Source: Bacillota bacterium
Lineage (GTDB): Bacteria > Bacillota > Clostridia > Acetivibrionales > DTU013
Direction: 5' to 3'
DNA length: 47,023 bases
Assembly (NCBI GenBank): GCA_023411575.1
Contig: JAEYOP010000035.1
Location: 1 to 47,023, forward strand
Shown here piece by piece: positions 32,268-39,878 of this stretch. The position numbers were made by a program, and so were the translations under genes. How positions within the stretch are numbered: the stretch's first letter is position 1; each line of letters begins with the position of its first letter. The notes beneath the pieces are model-generated. The model was not told the DNA's origin. It ran no database searches and saw only the letters and a program-made list of their open reading frames with translations.

Positions 32268-33815
32268 ATGCTGCAGGAGTACAAAAACGAAGCATGTCTT
32301 GATTTTTCCAGGCGGGAAAATATTGACCCGATGCTGGAGGCGTTAAAATACGTGGACGGGAAAAAGGGCAGCCATTATCCTCTGGTGATCGATGGCGAAA
32401 GGGTGGATTCTGATCGAAAGATCACCTCTGTAAACCCATCCAGAAAGGACGAGGTGATCGGGACAGCGGCATCCGCTACGGTAGAACAGGCGGAGAAGGC
32501 GGTCCAGTGCGCTCTGGGCGCGTTTGCGGACTGGAAAAAGGTGAGCGCAAGGGAACGGGCAGGCTATCTGCTTAAGGCCGCTGCGCTTTTAAGAAGGCGG
32601 AAGTTCGAGTTTTCCGCGTGGCTGGTGGAAGAGGCCGGCAAGAACTTTGCGGAGGCGGACGCAGATACGGCGGAAGCGATCGACTTTATGGAGTATTATG
32701 CCAGGCAGATTCTCGAACTGGACAAGGGCATGAAGGTGTATTCCTATCCGGGCGAGACCAATGAATGCAGATATATTCCTCTGGGCGTGGGCGTGGTGAT
32801 TTCGCCCTGGAATTTCCCGCTGGCGATACTCGTAGGGATGACAACGGCAGCCATTGTTGCCGGGAATACCGTGATCATGAAGCCCGCGAGCTCTACTGCG
32901 GTGATTGCCGCGAAATTCATGGAGCTTCTGGAGGAAGCGGGACTGCCGGCCGGCGTGGTCAATTACCTGCCTGGACAGGGCGGTTTGATCGGAGATTATC
33001 TTGTAAAGCATCCGAAGGTGCGGTTTATCAACTTTACCGGCTCCAAGGAAGTCGGCCTTTCCATCAACCGGCTTGCGGCGGAGACCTATCCCGGCCAGAT
33101 CTGGCTCAAGAGAGTCGTGCTGGAGATGGGCGGAAAGGACACGATCCTGGTGGATTCGGAAACCTGCCTGGAGGATGCGGCAAACGGGATCATCGCTTCG
33201 GCCTTCGGCTTCCAGGGACAGAAATGCTCCGCCTGCTCCAGGGCGGTCATCGTTTCCGATGTATACGACAAGGTGGTGGAACTGATAAAAACCAAGGCAG
33301 AGGCGCTGACCGTGGGTGAAGCCAGAACGCCGGGCATCAATATGGGGCCGGTGATCGACGAAAAGGCATATAAGAACGTATTGAACTATATTGAAATCGG
33401 GAAAACAGAAGGCAGAATGATTGCGGGAACCGGCACTCTCCCGGAAAACGGCTACTACATACGGCCCACTGTATTTGCCGATGTAGCGCCGGAGGCGAGG
33501 ATTTCAAAGGAAGAGATTTTCGGCCCCGTACTGGCACTCATTAAGGCAAAAGACTTCGACGATGGGCTGGCGATTGCGAACAATACGGAATACGGGCTCA
33601 CCGGAGCCGTTTACAGCACGAACCGCGCCAAGCTGGACAAGGCAAGAAGGGAGTTCCACGTCGGGAATCTCTATTTCAACCGGAAATGCACCGGCGCACT
33701 GGTGGGCGTGCAGCCCTTCGGCGGCTTCAACATGTCGGGAACGGATTCCAAGGCGGGGGGAGCCGATTATCTTCTGCTGTTCCTGCAGGCCAAATCCGTG
33801 ACGGAGAGATTGTAA
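32268..33815 (+). CDS. rocA: L-glutamate gamma-semialdehyde (P5C) dehydrogenase, RocA type
   Basis: A 515-residue NAD(P)-dependent aldehyde dehydrogenase that oxidises glutamate semialdehyde, the open form of delta-1-pyrroline-5-carboxylate, to glutamate. Catalytic Cys320 in FQGQKCSACSR and general base Glu286 in VLEMGGKD are spaced 34 residues apart, as in the family. The NAD fold motif FTGSKEVG is present. The N-terminal YPLVIDGERV, the SPWNFPLAI stretch and the unusual GQKCSACSR context are those of RocA/PutA-type enzymes, not of betaine or aliphatic aldehyde dehydrogenases. As first gene of an operon with HypD it takes the dehydratase product to glutamate, where proline-forming pathways would use a reductase instead. 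Confidence 0.9.
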   Translation: MLQEYKNEACLDFSRRENIDPMLEALKYVDGKKGSHYPLVIDGERVDSDRKITSVNPSRKDEVIGTAASATVEQAEKAVQCALGAFADWKKVSARERAGYLLKAAALLRRRKFEFSAWLVEEAGKNFAEADADTAEAIDFMEYYARQILELDKGMKVYSYPGETNECRYIPLGVGVVISPWNFPLAILVGMTTAAIVAGNTVIMKPASSTAVIAAKFMELLEEAGLPAGVVNYLPGQGGLIGDYLVKHPKVRFINFTGSKEVGLSINRLAAETYPGQIWLKRVVLEMGGKDTILVDSETCLEDAANGIIASAFGFQGQKCSACSRAVIVSDVYDKVVELIKTKAEALTVGEARTPGINMGPVIDEKAYKNVLNYIEIGKTEGRMIAGTGTLPENGYYIRPTVFADVAPEARISKEEIFGPVLALIKAKDFDDGLAIANNTEYGLTGAVYSTNRAKLDKARREFHVGNLYFNRKCTGALVGVQPFGGFNMSGTDSKAGGADYLLLFLQAKSVTERL

Positions 33816-33819
33816 AAGG

Positions 33820-34659
33820 ATGAACCACGGAACAGTATTCAAAATTCAGAAATATTCCATCCATGACGGGCCCGGCATCCGCACCTCGGTGTTTTTGAAG
33901 GGCTGTCCCCTGGCATGCTGGTGGTGCCACAATCCGGAAGGCCGGTCGCCGGAGGCGGAGGTTTTTCGCCACGGGGAGAAGTGCATCCGATGCGGGCGCT
34001 GCGGCGGGAAGGAGTGGAAAGCCTCCGCCGACGCCTGTCCCAGCAATGCATTGGAACTGGTGGGCAGGGAAATGACTGCTGCGGAAGTACTGGAAGCGGT
34101 AAAAAGCGATCTGGTTTTTTACGAGGAGTCCGGCGGAGGGGTGACGTTTACAGGAGGGGAGCCCTTTCTGCAGGCGGAGTTTTTGCAGGAACTGCTGGAG
34201 AACTGCTTCCGGGAAGGTATCCATACGGCCGTGGAAACCTCCGGGTATGCCGCCTGGAAATCCATAAAGGATGCCAGTGCATATACGGACCTGTTTTTGT
34301 ACGACCTGAAGCTGATGAACAAGGAAAAGCATATGAAATATACCGGGGTGTCCAATACGCTGATCCTGGATAATCTGGAGAGGCTTGCGGGGGAAAAATG
34401 CGGAGTCCTTGTCCGGATTCCGCTGATCCCGGGGATCAACGACGATGCGGAGAACATCCGGGAGACCGGCTTGTATTTAGGCTCGATACAGATAAGTAGA
34501 GTGAGTATTCTTCCTTACCATAATACGGGAACGTACAAGTACGAGCAGATGGGACTGCCCTATAAGCTGGCAGGGCTGCAGGGCCCGGACCGTAAGAGGC
34601 TGGAGGAGGTTGCGGAGGAATTCCGGAAGTATGGGATTCATGCGGAGATCGGAGGTTGA
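33820..34659 (+). CDS. glycyl radical enzyme activating enzyme (radical SAM)
   Basis: A 279-residue radical SAM protein that installs the glycyl radical on the enzyme encoded next. CxxxCxxC is Cys29, Cys33, Cys36 in GCPLACWWCHNPEG. A single additional cluster motif follows (Cys55, Cys58, Cys61 and Cys73 in CIRCGRC...ACP); many activases have two ferredoxin-like clusters, so this one is at the short end. The opening SIHDGPGIRTSVFLKGC is diagnostic of the family, as is FTGGEP for SAM binding. It starts 4 bases after the dehydrogenase stop and overlaps the upstream frame of the dehydratase gene, so activase and substrate enzyme are made together. Confidence 0.95.
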   Translation: MNHGTVFKIQKYSIHDGPGIRTSVFLKGCPLACWWCHNPEGRSPEAEVFRHGEKCIRCGRCGGKEWKASADACPSNALELVGREMTAAEVLEAVKSDLVFYEESGGGVTFTGGEPFLQAEFLQELLENCFREGIHTAVETSGYAAWKSIKDASAYTDLFLYDLKLMNKEKHMKYTGVSNTLILDNLERLAGEKCGVLVRIPLIPGINDDAENIRETGLYLGSIQISRVSILPYHNTGTYKYEQMGLPYKLAGLQGPDRKRLEEVAEEFRKYGIHAEIGG

Positions 34660-34664
34660 TCGGT

Positions 34665-37025
34665 TTGAACGACAGGATTGCCACATTGCGAAAGAATACG
34701 CTGGAAGGAATACCGTTCCTGTCCGAAGAGAGGGCAAGGCTTGTTACCGAAGCATATAGGCTGCACTACGGCAAGGTTTCCGTGCCGGTGCTGCGGGCCA
34801 TGACTTTCAAGCATATCATGGAGAACAAAGCCATCGATATTCAGGAGGGGGAGCTGATTGTGGGAGAGCGGGGGTCCGTTCCCCATGCGACGCCAACTTA
34901 CCCGGAGCTGTGCTGCCATTCGGAAGAGGACCTGAATATTATTCATAGCCGTGAAAAAATTTCCTTCCAGGTCGGTGACGGCCTGCGGAAAGCCTATTCG
35001 GAGGAAATCAGGCCCTACTGGGAAGGACGGTCCGTCCGGGACGCCATTTTCCGGAACATGACCCAGGAGTGGAAGGACGCCTACGAAGCCGGGATTTTTA
35101 CGGAATTCATGGAACAGCGGGCGCCGGGGCACACGGTGGCGGATGATAAGATTTACAAAAAGGGTTTTCTGGATTTCATCCGGGATATTGAAGAAAGCCT
35201 TGCCAGGCTGGATTTCCTGCAGGATCCCCAGGCCTATGAGAAGCAGCAGGAACTGGAAGCGATGAAAATCTGCTCCCAGGCCATCATCCGGCTGGCGGAA
35301 CGATACTCCGAAAAGGCGGCGACCCTGGCGGAAACAGAGCTGGAGCCCCGCAGGAAGCAGGAGCTGCTGCAAATAGCGGAAGTTACCGCAAGGGTGCCGG
35401 CCAACGCGCCCAGGACCTTCTGGGAGGCCCTTCAGGCATACTGGTTTGTCCATATCGGCGTCATTACCGAGCTGAACACCTGGGATTCTTTTAATCCGGG
35501 GCGATTGGACCAGCATCTGTATCCCTTCTATAAAGTGGAGAAGGAAACGGGCGACCTCACGGACGAAAGGGCAAAGGAGCTTCTCCAGTGCTTCTGGATC
35601 AAGTTCCACAACCAGCCCGCGCCGCCGAAGGTCGGGATCACCCTGAAGGAAAGCGGGACCTATACGGATTTCGCCAATATCAATGTGGGCGGCTTGAGGC
35701 CGGACGGCTCCGACGGGGTCAATCCCGTTTCCTACCTGCTGCTGGAGGTCATCGACGAGATGCGGCTGCTGCAGCCCAGCTCCAATATCCAGTTGAGCAG
35801 GAAGAGTCCGGACCGGTTCCTGAAAAAGGCCTGCGAGATTATAAAAAAAGGATGGGGGCAGCCGTCGGTCTTCAATGCGGACGCCGTAGTGGAAGAGCTC
35901 CTGAGGCAGGGTAAGGACATAGAGGACGCCAGATGCGGCGGAACAAGCGGCTGTGTGGAAACCGGCGCTTTCGGAAAGGAAAGCTACATCCTGACGGGCT
36001 ATTTCAACCTGGTGAAGGTGCTGGAAATCACGCTGAACAACGGGACGGACCCCAGAACCGGAAAGCTGCTGGGGCTGAAAACCGGAGAGGCGAAGGAGTT
36101 CCAAGCCTTCGACCAGTTGATGGACGCCTTTAAAAAGCAGCTTCATCACTTTATTGACATAAAGGTAAAAGGAAATAACGTAATCGAAAAGCTGTATGCG
36201 GTCTATATGCCTTCGCCGTTCCTGTCGGTGGTGATAAGCGACTGCATTCAAAAAGGGATGGATTACAACGCGGGAGGCGCCAGATACAATACCATGTACA
36301 TCCAAGGCGTGGGGATCGGCAGCATCACGGATTCTTTCTCCGCATTGAAATACCATGTGTTTGACAAAAAGAGCCTGGAAATGGAAAAGCTGCTGAGTGC
36401 GCTGAAGAATAACTTTAAAGGCAGCGAAGACATCCGTCTGCTGCTCTTGAACAAAACGCCCAAATACGGTAATGACGACGTTTATGCCGATGCGATCATG
36501 AAGGAAGTATTCGACGCATACTATCGGGAGGTCAACGGGAGAAGGTGCGTGAAAGGCGGGTATTACAGGGTGGATATGCTGCCGACTACCTGCCATGTCT
36601 ATTTCGGTTCCGTGATCGGGGCGACTCCCGACGGCCGGCTTGACGGAGTACCGCTTTCCGAAGGGATCTCCCCCGTCCAGGGAGCGGATGTCAACGGGCC
36701 CACGGCCGTATTGAAATCGGCCTCCAAAATGGACCACCTCAGGACAGGCGGAACCCTGCTGAATCTTAAGTTTACGCCGACGCTCCTGCAAAGCGAGGAG
36801 AACCTGAAAGGGCTTGCCAGTCTGGTCCGGGCTTATTTCAAGCTGGACGGGCATCATATCCAGTTCAACGTGGTGGATAAGGAAACGCTGCTGGATGCGC
36901 AGAAAAATCCCCACAAGCACAGGGACCTGATCGTCCGGGTGGCCGGATACAGCGACTATTTTTGCAATCTCAACACGGCGCTCCAGAATGAAATTATTGA
37001 TAGAACCGAACACAGCGCTTTTTAA
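34665..37025 (+). CDS. hypD: trans-4-hydroxy-L-proline dehydratase (glycyl radical enzyme HypD)
   Basis: A 786-residue glycyl radical enzyme that removes water from trans-4-hydroxy-L-proline to give delta-1-pyrroline-5-carboxylate. The thiyl-radical Cys430 and Glu432 are in GTSGCVETGAFGKE, and the radical Gly761 in RVAGYSD. His156 (APGHTV) and Asp274 (TWDSFNPGRLDQ) complete the substrate pocket. All five are displaced by exactly four residues from the positions I recall for the C. difficile enzyme (His160, Asp278, Cys434, Glu436, Gly765). Long shared blocks (QPAPPKVGITLKES, HHIQFNV) also match HypD rather than PflB, CutC or propanediol dehydratase. TTG 34665 has GGAGG 9 bases upstream; TTG 34656 has no spacing. 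No proC-type reductase lies nearby. Confidence 0.92.
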   Translation: MNDRIATLRKNTLEGIPFLSEERARLVTEAYRLHYGKVSVPVLRAMTFKHIMENKAIDIQEGELIVGERGSVPHATPTYPELCCHSEEDLNIIHSREKISFQVGDGLRKAYSEEIRPYWEGRSVRDAIFRNMTQEWKDAYEAGIFTEFMEQRAPGHTVADDKIYKKGFLDFIRDIEESLARLDFLQDPQAYEKQQELEAMKICSQAIIRLAERYSEKAATLAETELEPRRKQELLQIAEVTARVPANAPRTFWEALQAYWFVHIGVITELNTWDSFNPGRLDQHLYPFYKVEKETGDLTDERAKELLQCFWIKFHNQPAPPKVGITLKESGTYTDFANINVGGLRPDGSDGVNPVSYLLLEVIDEMRLLQPSSNIQLSRKSPDRFLKKACEIIKKGWGQPSVFNADAVVEELLRQGKDIEDARCGGTSGCVETGAFGKESYILTGYFNLVKVLEITLNNGTDPRTGKLLGLKTGEAKEFQAFDQLMDAFKKQLHHFIDIKVKGNNVIEKLYAVYMPSPFLSVVISDCIQKGMDYNAGGARYNTMYIQGVGIGSITDSFSALKYHVFDKKSLEMEKLLSALKNNFKGSEDIRLLLLNKTPKYGNDDVYADAIMKEVFDAYYREVNGRRCVKGGYYRVDMLPTTCHVYFGSVIGATPDGRLDGVPLSEGISPVQGADVNGPTAVLKSASKMDHLRTGGTLLNLKFTPTLLQSEENLKGLASLVRAYFKLDGHHIQFNVVDKETLLDAQKNPHKHRDLIVRVAGYSDYFCNLNTALQNEIIDRTEHSAF

Positions 37026-37030
37026 AGATA

Positions 37031-37090
37031 GTGATTTTCCGGCGGCAATGTTTTCGAATATTCCGCGGAATGGCCCGGGCAGGAAATCAC
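37031..37090 (+). repeat. long hairpin with internal 12-base palindrome between hypD and the next gene
   Basis: GTGATTTTCC (from 37031) pairs with GGAAATCAC (37082-37090), and between them lies the perfect palindrome ATTCCGCGGAAT (37060-37071). It occupies half of the only sizeable gap (about 115 bases) in the operon. No T-run follows, so an mRNA-processing or stabilising element is more likely than termination. Confidence 0.45.
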
Positions 37091-37139
37091 GGACCGAAAA
37101 TCGCGGGCCGGAAACCGGGAAGGTGCGGGGGGAACCAGG

Positions 37140-38063
37140 ATGTCTCTAGTAGATGAACAGCTTCTATACGCCGTCTATTTTGCGCCAAGGGGCAAAAACA
37201 GGATTCTGAACCTGGGGCATCTGATATCCCAGCGGCACATCAGCGCCACCGACCGGCTCATCGGGCTGATCGGGGACGCGGGCGCCGGGAAATCCCTGCT
37301 GATCCGGGGAATGTTTCCGGGACTCGAGCTGACCAACGACGACGAGGGCCTGTACATAAGGCCCCTGCCGATTCTCAGGGATACCGGCGGCGCCTTTTTC
37401 TCCAGCCATACCTATCATATCGACGCGAGGTTCGAATGGGCCTTCACCCAGATGCACGAGTTGGCGGAAGCCGTAAAGCGGGCCATCGACCAGAACAAGC
37501 GGGTGGTGATCGAGCATTTCGACCTGCTTTACCCCCTCCTGGGGATGAATGCCGAAATCCTGATCGGGGTGGGCGAGGAGGTCGTCGTTACGCGTCCCAA
37601 CATCTTCGGACCCCTGCCACGGGATATTTACGAAATCGTCTTCAAATCCATCAAGTACCGGAAAATGACCCATACCGCCGAGGACCTGACCTGCAAGGTG
37701 CTGGAGGAGGAGTTTGGCTTCAGCCACAAGCAGGTGCACAGCGACGTCCGGCACGGCTTTGTCCTGGAATTCGCCCATAAGCCCGTTCTGGACATTGCCC
37801 TGGTGGAGAAAAAGGTGGAGGAATACATCCAAAAGGGCCTGGATGTGTGCTATGCGGACGAAAACCACATTTCCATAGGCGGCAGCGATACCTTTCACTG
37901 TACGGGGCCCCGCATCCACGTAAAAAACACCTCGGAAATCGAAAACTTTCAACTGATAAAGGAATTCAAATACGATCCCATTTCAAAATCCTATGCGCTT
38001 ATCGGGCTTGTAGGCCCCGAAAGGGCCGCCGACGTAAGCGATCTGAATACATTAAGCTTGTAA
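37140..38063 (+). CDS. P-loop NTPase fused to an AlaRS editing-like (second additional) domain
   Basis: A 307-residue protein with two parts. Residues 35-165 hold a P-loop: Walker A GDAGAGKS at 45-52, and a kinase-like region ending VVIEHFDLLYPLLG. Residues 170-275 resemble the AlaRS/AlaX editing domain: HTAEDL (His178) stands where HTATHL is usual, and FHCTGPRIHVKNTSEIENF stands where C-x-x-x-H precedes the VKNTGEIG stretch. The metal site is altered: the second His of HxxxH is Asp182, and five residues rather than three separate Cys254 from His260. Start ATG 37140 follows GGGGGG. Its place directly before glmS suggests a role in glutamate mutase function or B12 handling. This is inference; I know of no defined activity. 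Confidence 0.75.
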   Translation: MSLVDEQLLYAVYFAPRGKNRILNLGHLISQRHISATDRLIGLIGDAGAGKSLLIRGMFPGLELTNDDEGLYIRPLPILRDTGGAFFSSHTYHIDARFEWAFTQMHELAEAVKRAIDQNKRVVIEHFDLLYPLLGMNAEILIGVGEEVVVTRPNIFGPLPRDIYEIVFKSIKYRKMTHTAEDLTCKVLEEEFGFSHKQVHSDVRHGFVLEFAHKPVLDIALVEKKVEEYIQKGLDVCYADENHISIGGSDTFHCTGPRIHVKNTSEIENFQLIKEFKYDPISKSYALIGLVGPERAADVSDLNTLSL

Positions 38064-38077
38064 GGAAGGTCAGCGGA

Positions 38078-38491
38078 ATGGAAGCAAAGAGACTGGTCAT
38101 GGGTGTAATCGGCGCGGATGTGCACTCGGTGGGCAATAAAATTCTGGAGTTCGCCTTCCGGGGCGCCGGGTTCCAGGTGGTCAACCTGGGAGTCATGGTT
38201 TCACAGGAGGAATACATCCAGGCGGCGATTGAAACGGATGCGGATGTGATCCTGGTATCCTCCCTGTACGGGCACGGTGAAATCGACTGCAGGGACCTGC
38301 GAGAAAAGTGCGATGAAGCCGGTCTGGAGCATGTGATGCTTTATGCGGGCGGCAACCTTGTCGTCGGAAAAACGCCTTTTGAGGAAGTGGAGGCGCGGTT
38401 TCACGCCATGGGCTTCAAACGGGTTTATCCCCCGGGCACGATGCCCGAGGTTACCATAGCCGACTTGAAAAAGGACTTGGGAGTGGAATAG
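38078..38491 (+). CDS. glmS: glutamate mutase sigma (B12-binding) subunit
   Basis: A 137-residue cobalamin-binding subunit. The lower-ligand motif DxHxxG is Asp14, His16, Gly19 in GADVHSVG. LVSSLYGHGEID and the glycine-rich LYAGGNLVVG follow, as in MutS/GlmS of C. tetanomorphum and C. cochlearium. With the E subunit it converts L-glutamate to (2S,3S)-3-methylaspartate by carbon-skeleton rearrangement through an adenosylcobalamin radical. It begins 14 bases after the P-loop gene and ends 1 base before MutL. The name mutS in this pathway has nothing to do with mismatch repair. Confidence 0.96.
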   Translation: MEAKRLVMGVIGADVHSVGNKILEFAFRGAGFQVVNLGVMVSQEEYIQAAIETDADVILVSSLYGHGEIDCRDLREKCDEAGLEHVMLYAGGNLVVGKTPFEEVEARFHAMGFKRVYPPGTMPEVTIADLKKDLGVE

Positions 38492-38492
38492 G

Positions 38493-39878
38493 GTGGAGGC
38501 TGTTTTACTGATCGACATCGGCAGCACCTATACCAAGGTCACCGCAGTCGATATCGCGGGAGAATGTGTCGTTGGTACGGCGAAAGCCCATACGACCGTA
38601 TGTACGGATATTCAGGAAGGACTGGAAAAGGCGATGGACCGGCTCCGGGAAAAGACCGGCATAGGGTCCTATTCCGGCAAGCTGGCCTGCAGCAGCGCCG
38701 CAGGCGGCCTGAAAATGGTGGCCGTCGGACTGGTGCCGGGCCTTACGTCCGAGGCGGCTAAAATGGCGGCCCTGAGCGCAGGGGCAAAGGTCCTGAAGAC
38801 CTATTCCTACGAGCTCAGCGAAGGGGAGACGGAGGAGATCGCCGGCCTGAAGCCGGATATCATCCTGCTGACCGGCGGGACGGACGGCGGCAACAGGAAG
38901 GTGCTGCTCCACAATGCGGACCGGATAGCCGGCATCAAGGGGGATTTCCCGGTCATAGCGGCAGGAAACAAATCCGCGGCGGACGATGCGTGCCGGATTC
39001 TTGCAAAAGGCGGCAAGGAGGTCCTGCTCTGCGAGAATGTCATGCCGGAATTCAATGTCCTGAACATAGAGCCTGCCCGGGAAATGATCCGCCGCGTTTT
39101 TTTGCAGAGGATCATCCGGGCAAAAGGACTGACAAAGGTGCAGGCGCTGGTGGAGGACATCCTGATGCCCACGCCCTCCGCCGTCCTGAGGGCGGCGAGC
39201 CTGCTGTCAAAGGGCTGCGGTACGGAGAAGGGACTTGGAGAGTTGCTGGTGGCGGATGTAGGCGGGGCGACTACCGATATCTATTCCATTTCCGACGGCA
39301 GTCCCGCTTCCTCCGGCATCTTTTTGAAAGGGCTGCCGGAGCCTTTTGAAAAAAGAACGGTGGAGGGGGACCTGGGCGTCCGGTACAGCGCCGGGGCGCT
39401 GATGGAAGCCGCCGGAGCGGATGCCGTCGCGGCAAGGGCGGGTCTGACGGCGGGAGAGCTGGCCGACGCGGCCGCAAGGATCGCTTCGAGGCCGGACCTG
39501 CTGGCGTTCGGCACGGACCGGATCGGCCGGCTGGATCACGCCCTGGCGTCCCTTGCGGTGAAGCTGGGGGTCGAGCGGCACGCAGGCAGGATCGGCAGTA
39601 CCTGGTCCGCTTTCGGCGAGGTGTTTGTGCAAACCGGAAAAGACCTGGGAAGGGTCGCCCGGGTGGTGGGCACGGGAGGACCGGTCATCCACGCCGTCGA
39701 CCCGAAGGGAATCTTGAAGGAAGCTTTATTTGACGAGACCCGGCCGGAAATCCTCAAGCCGCGAAAGGCGGAATTCCTGCTGGATCAAAAATACATCCTG
39801 GCGGCCATGGGCCTGCTGGGCGGCAGATATCCCGAAATTGCGGTGAAAATCATGAAAAGAGAGCTGGAGATGATCTGA
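38493..39878 (+). CDS. mutL: glutamate mutase accessory protein MutL (ASKHA-fold, putative reactivase)
   Basis: A 461-residue actin/Hsp70-fold protein. The phosphate-1 loop DIGSTYTKVTAVD is at residues 7-19, a second loop VADVGGATTDIYS near 253, and a GTGG adenosine loop near the C-terminus. This is the protein found between the two mutase subunits in clostridial clusters. By analogy with diol dehydratase reactivases it is thought to release inactivated cobalamin from the mutase, although direct proof is limited. GTG start, 1 base after glmS; the stop overlaps glmE. Confidence 0.93.
   Translation: MEAVLLIDIGSTYTKVTAVDIAGECVVGTAKAHTTVCTDIQEGLEKAMDRLREKTGIGSYSGKLACSSAAGGLKMVAVGLVPGLTSEAAKMAALSAGAKVLKTYSYELSEGETEEIAGLKPDIILLTGGTDGGNRKVLLHNADRIAGIKGDFPVIAAGNKSAADDACRILAKGGKEVLLCENVMPEFNVLNIEPAREMIRRVFLQRIIRAKGLTKVQALVEDILMPTPSAVLRAASLLSKGCGTEKGLGELLVADVGGATTDIYSISDGSPASSGIFLKGLPEPFEKRTVEGDLGVRYSAGALMEAAGADAVAARAGLTAGELADAAARIASRPDLLAFGTDRIGRLDHALASLAVKLGVERHAGRIGSTWSAFGEVFVQTGKDLGRVARVVGTGGPVIHAVDPKGILKEALFDETRPEILKPRKAEFLLDQKYILAAMGLLGGRYPEIAVKIMKRELEMI

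Noticed and set aside
32268..33815. General aliphatic or betaine aldehyde dehydrogenase
   Set aside because: The GQKCSACSR active-site context and the N-terminal region are those of RocA/PutA-type P5C dehydrogenases.
34638..37013. Open frame of about 791 codons on the minus strand opposite hypD
   Set aside because: It mirrors a clearly identified glycyl radical enzyme and has no family signature of its own.
34665..37025. Glycyl radical enzyme as pyruvate formate-lyase or choline lyase
   Set aside because: Pyruvate formate-lyase has a Cys-Cys pair at the active site; here it is GCVE. No microcompartment genes are present, and pocket residues agree with HypD.
38078..39878. Names mutS and mutL suggest DNA mismatch repair
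   Set aside because: The proteins have the DxHxxG cobalamin motif and an ASKHA ATPase fold, and flank glmE and mal; they belong to glutamate mutase.
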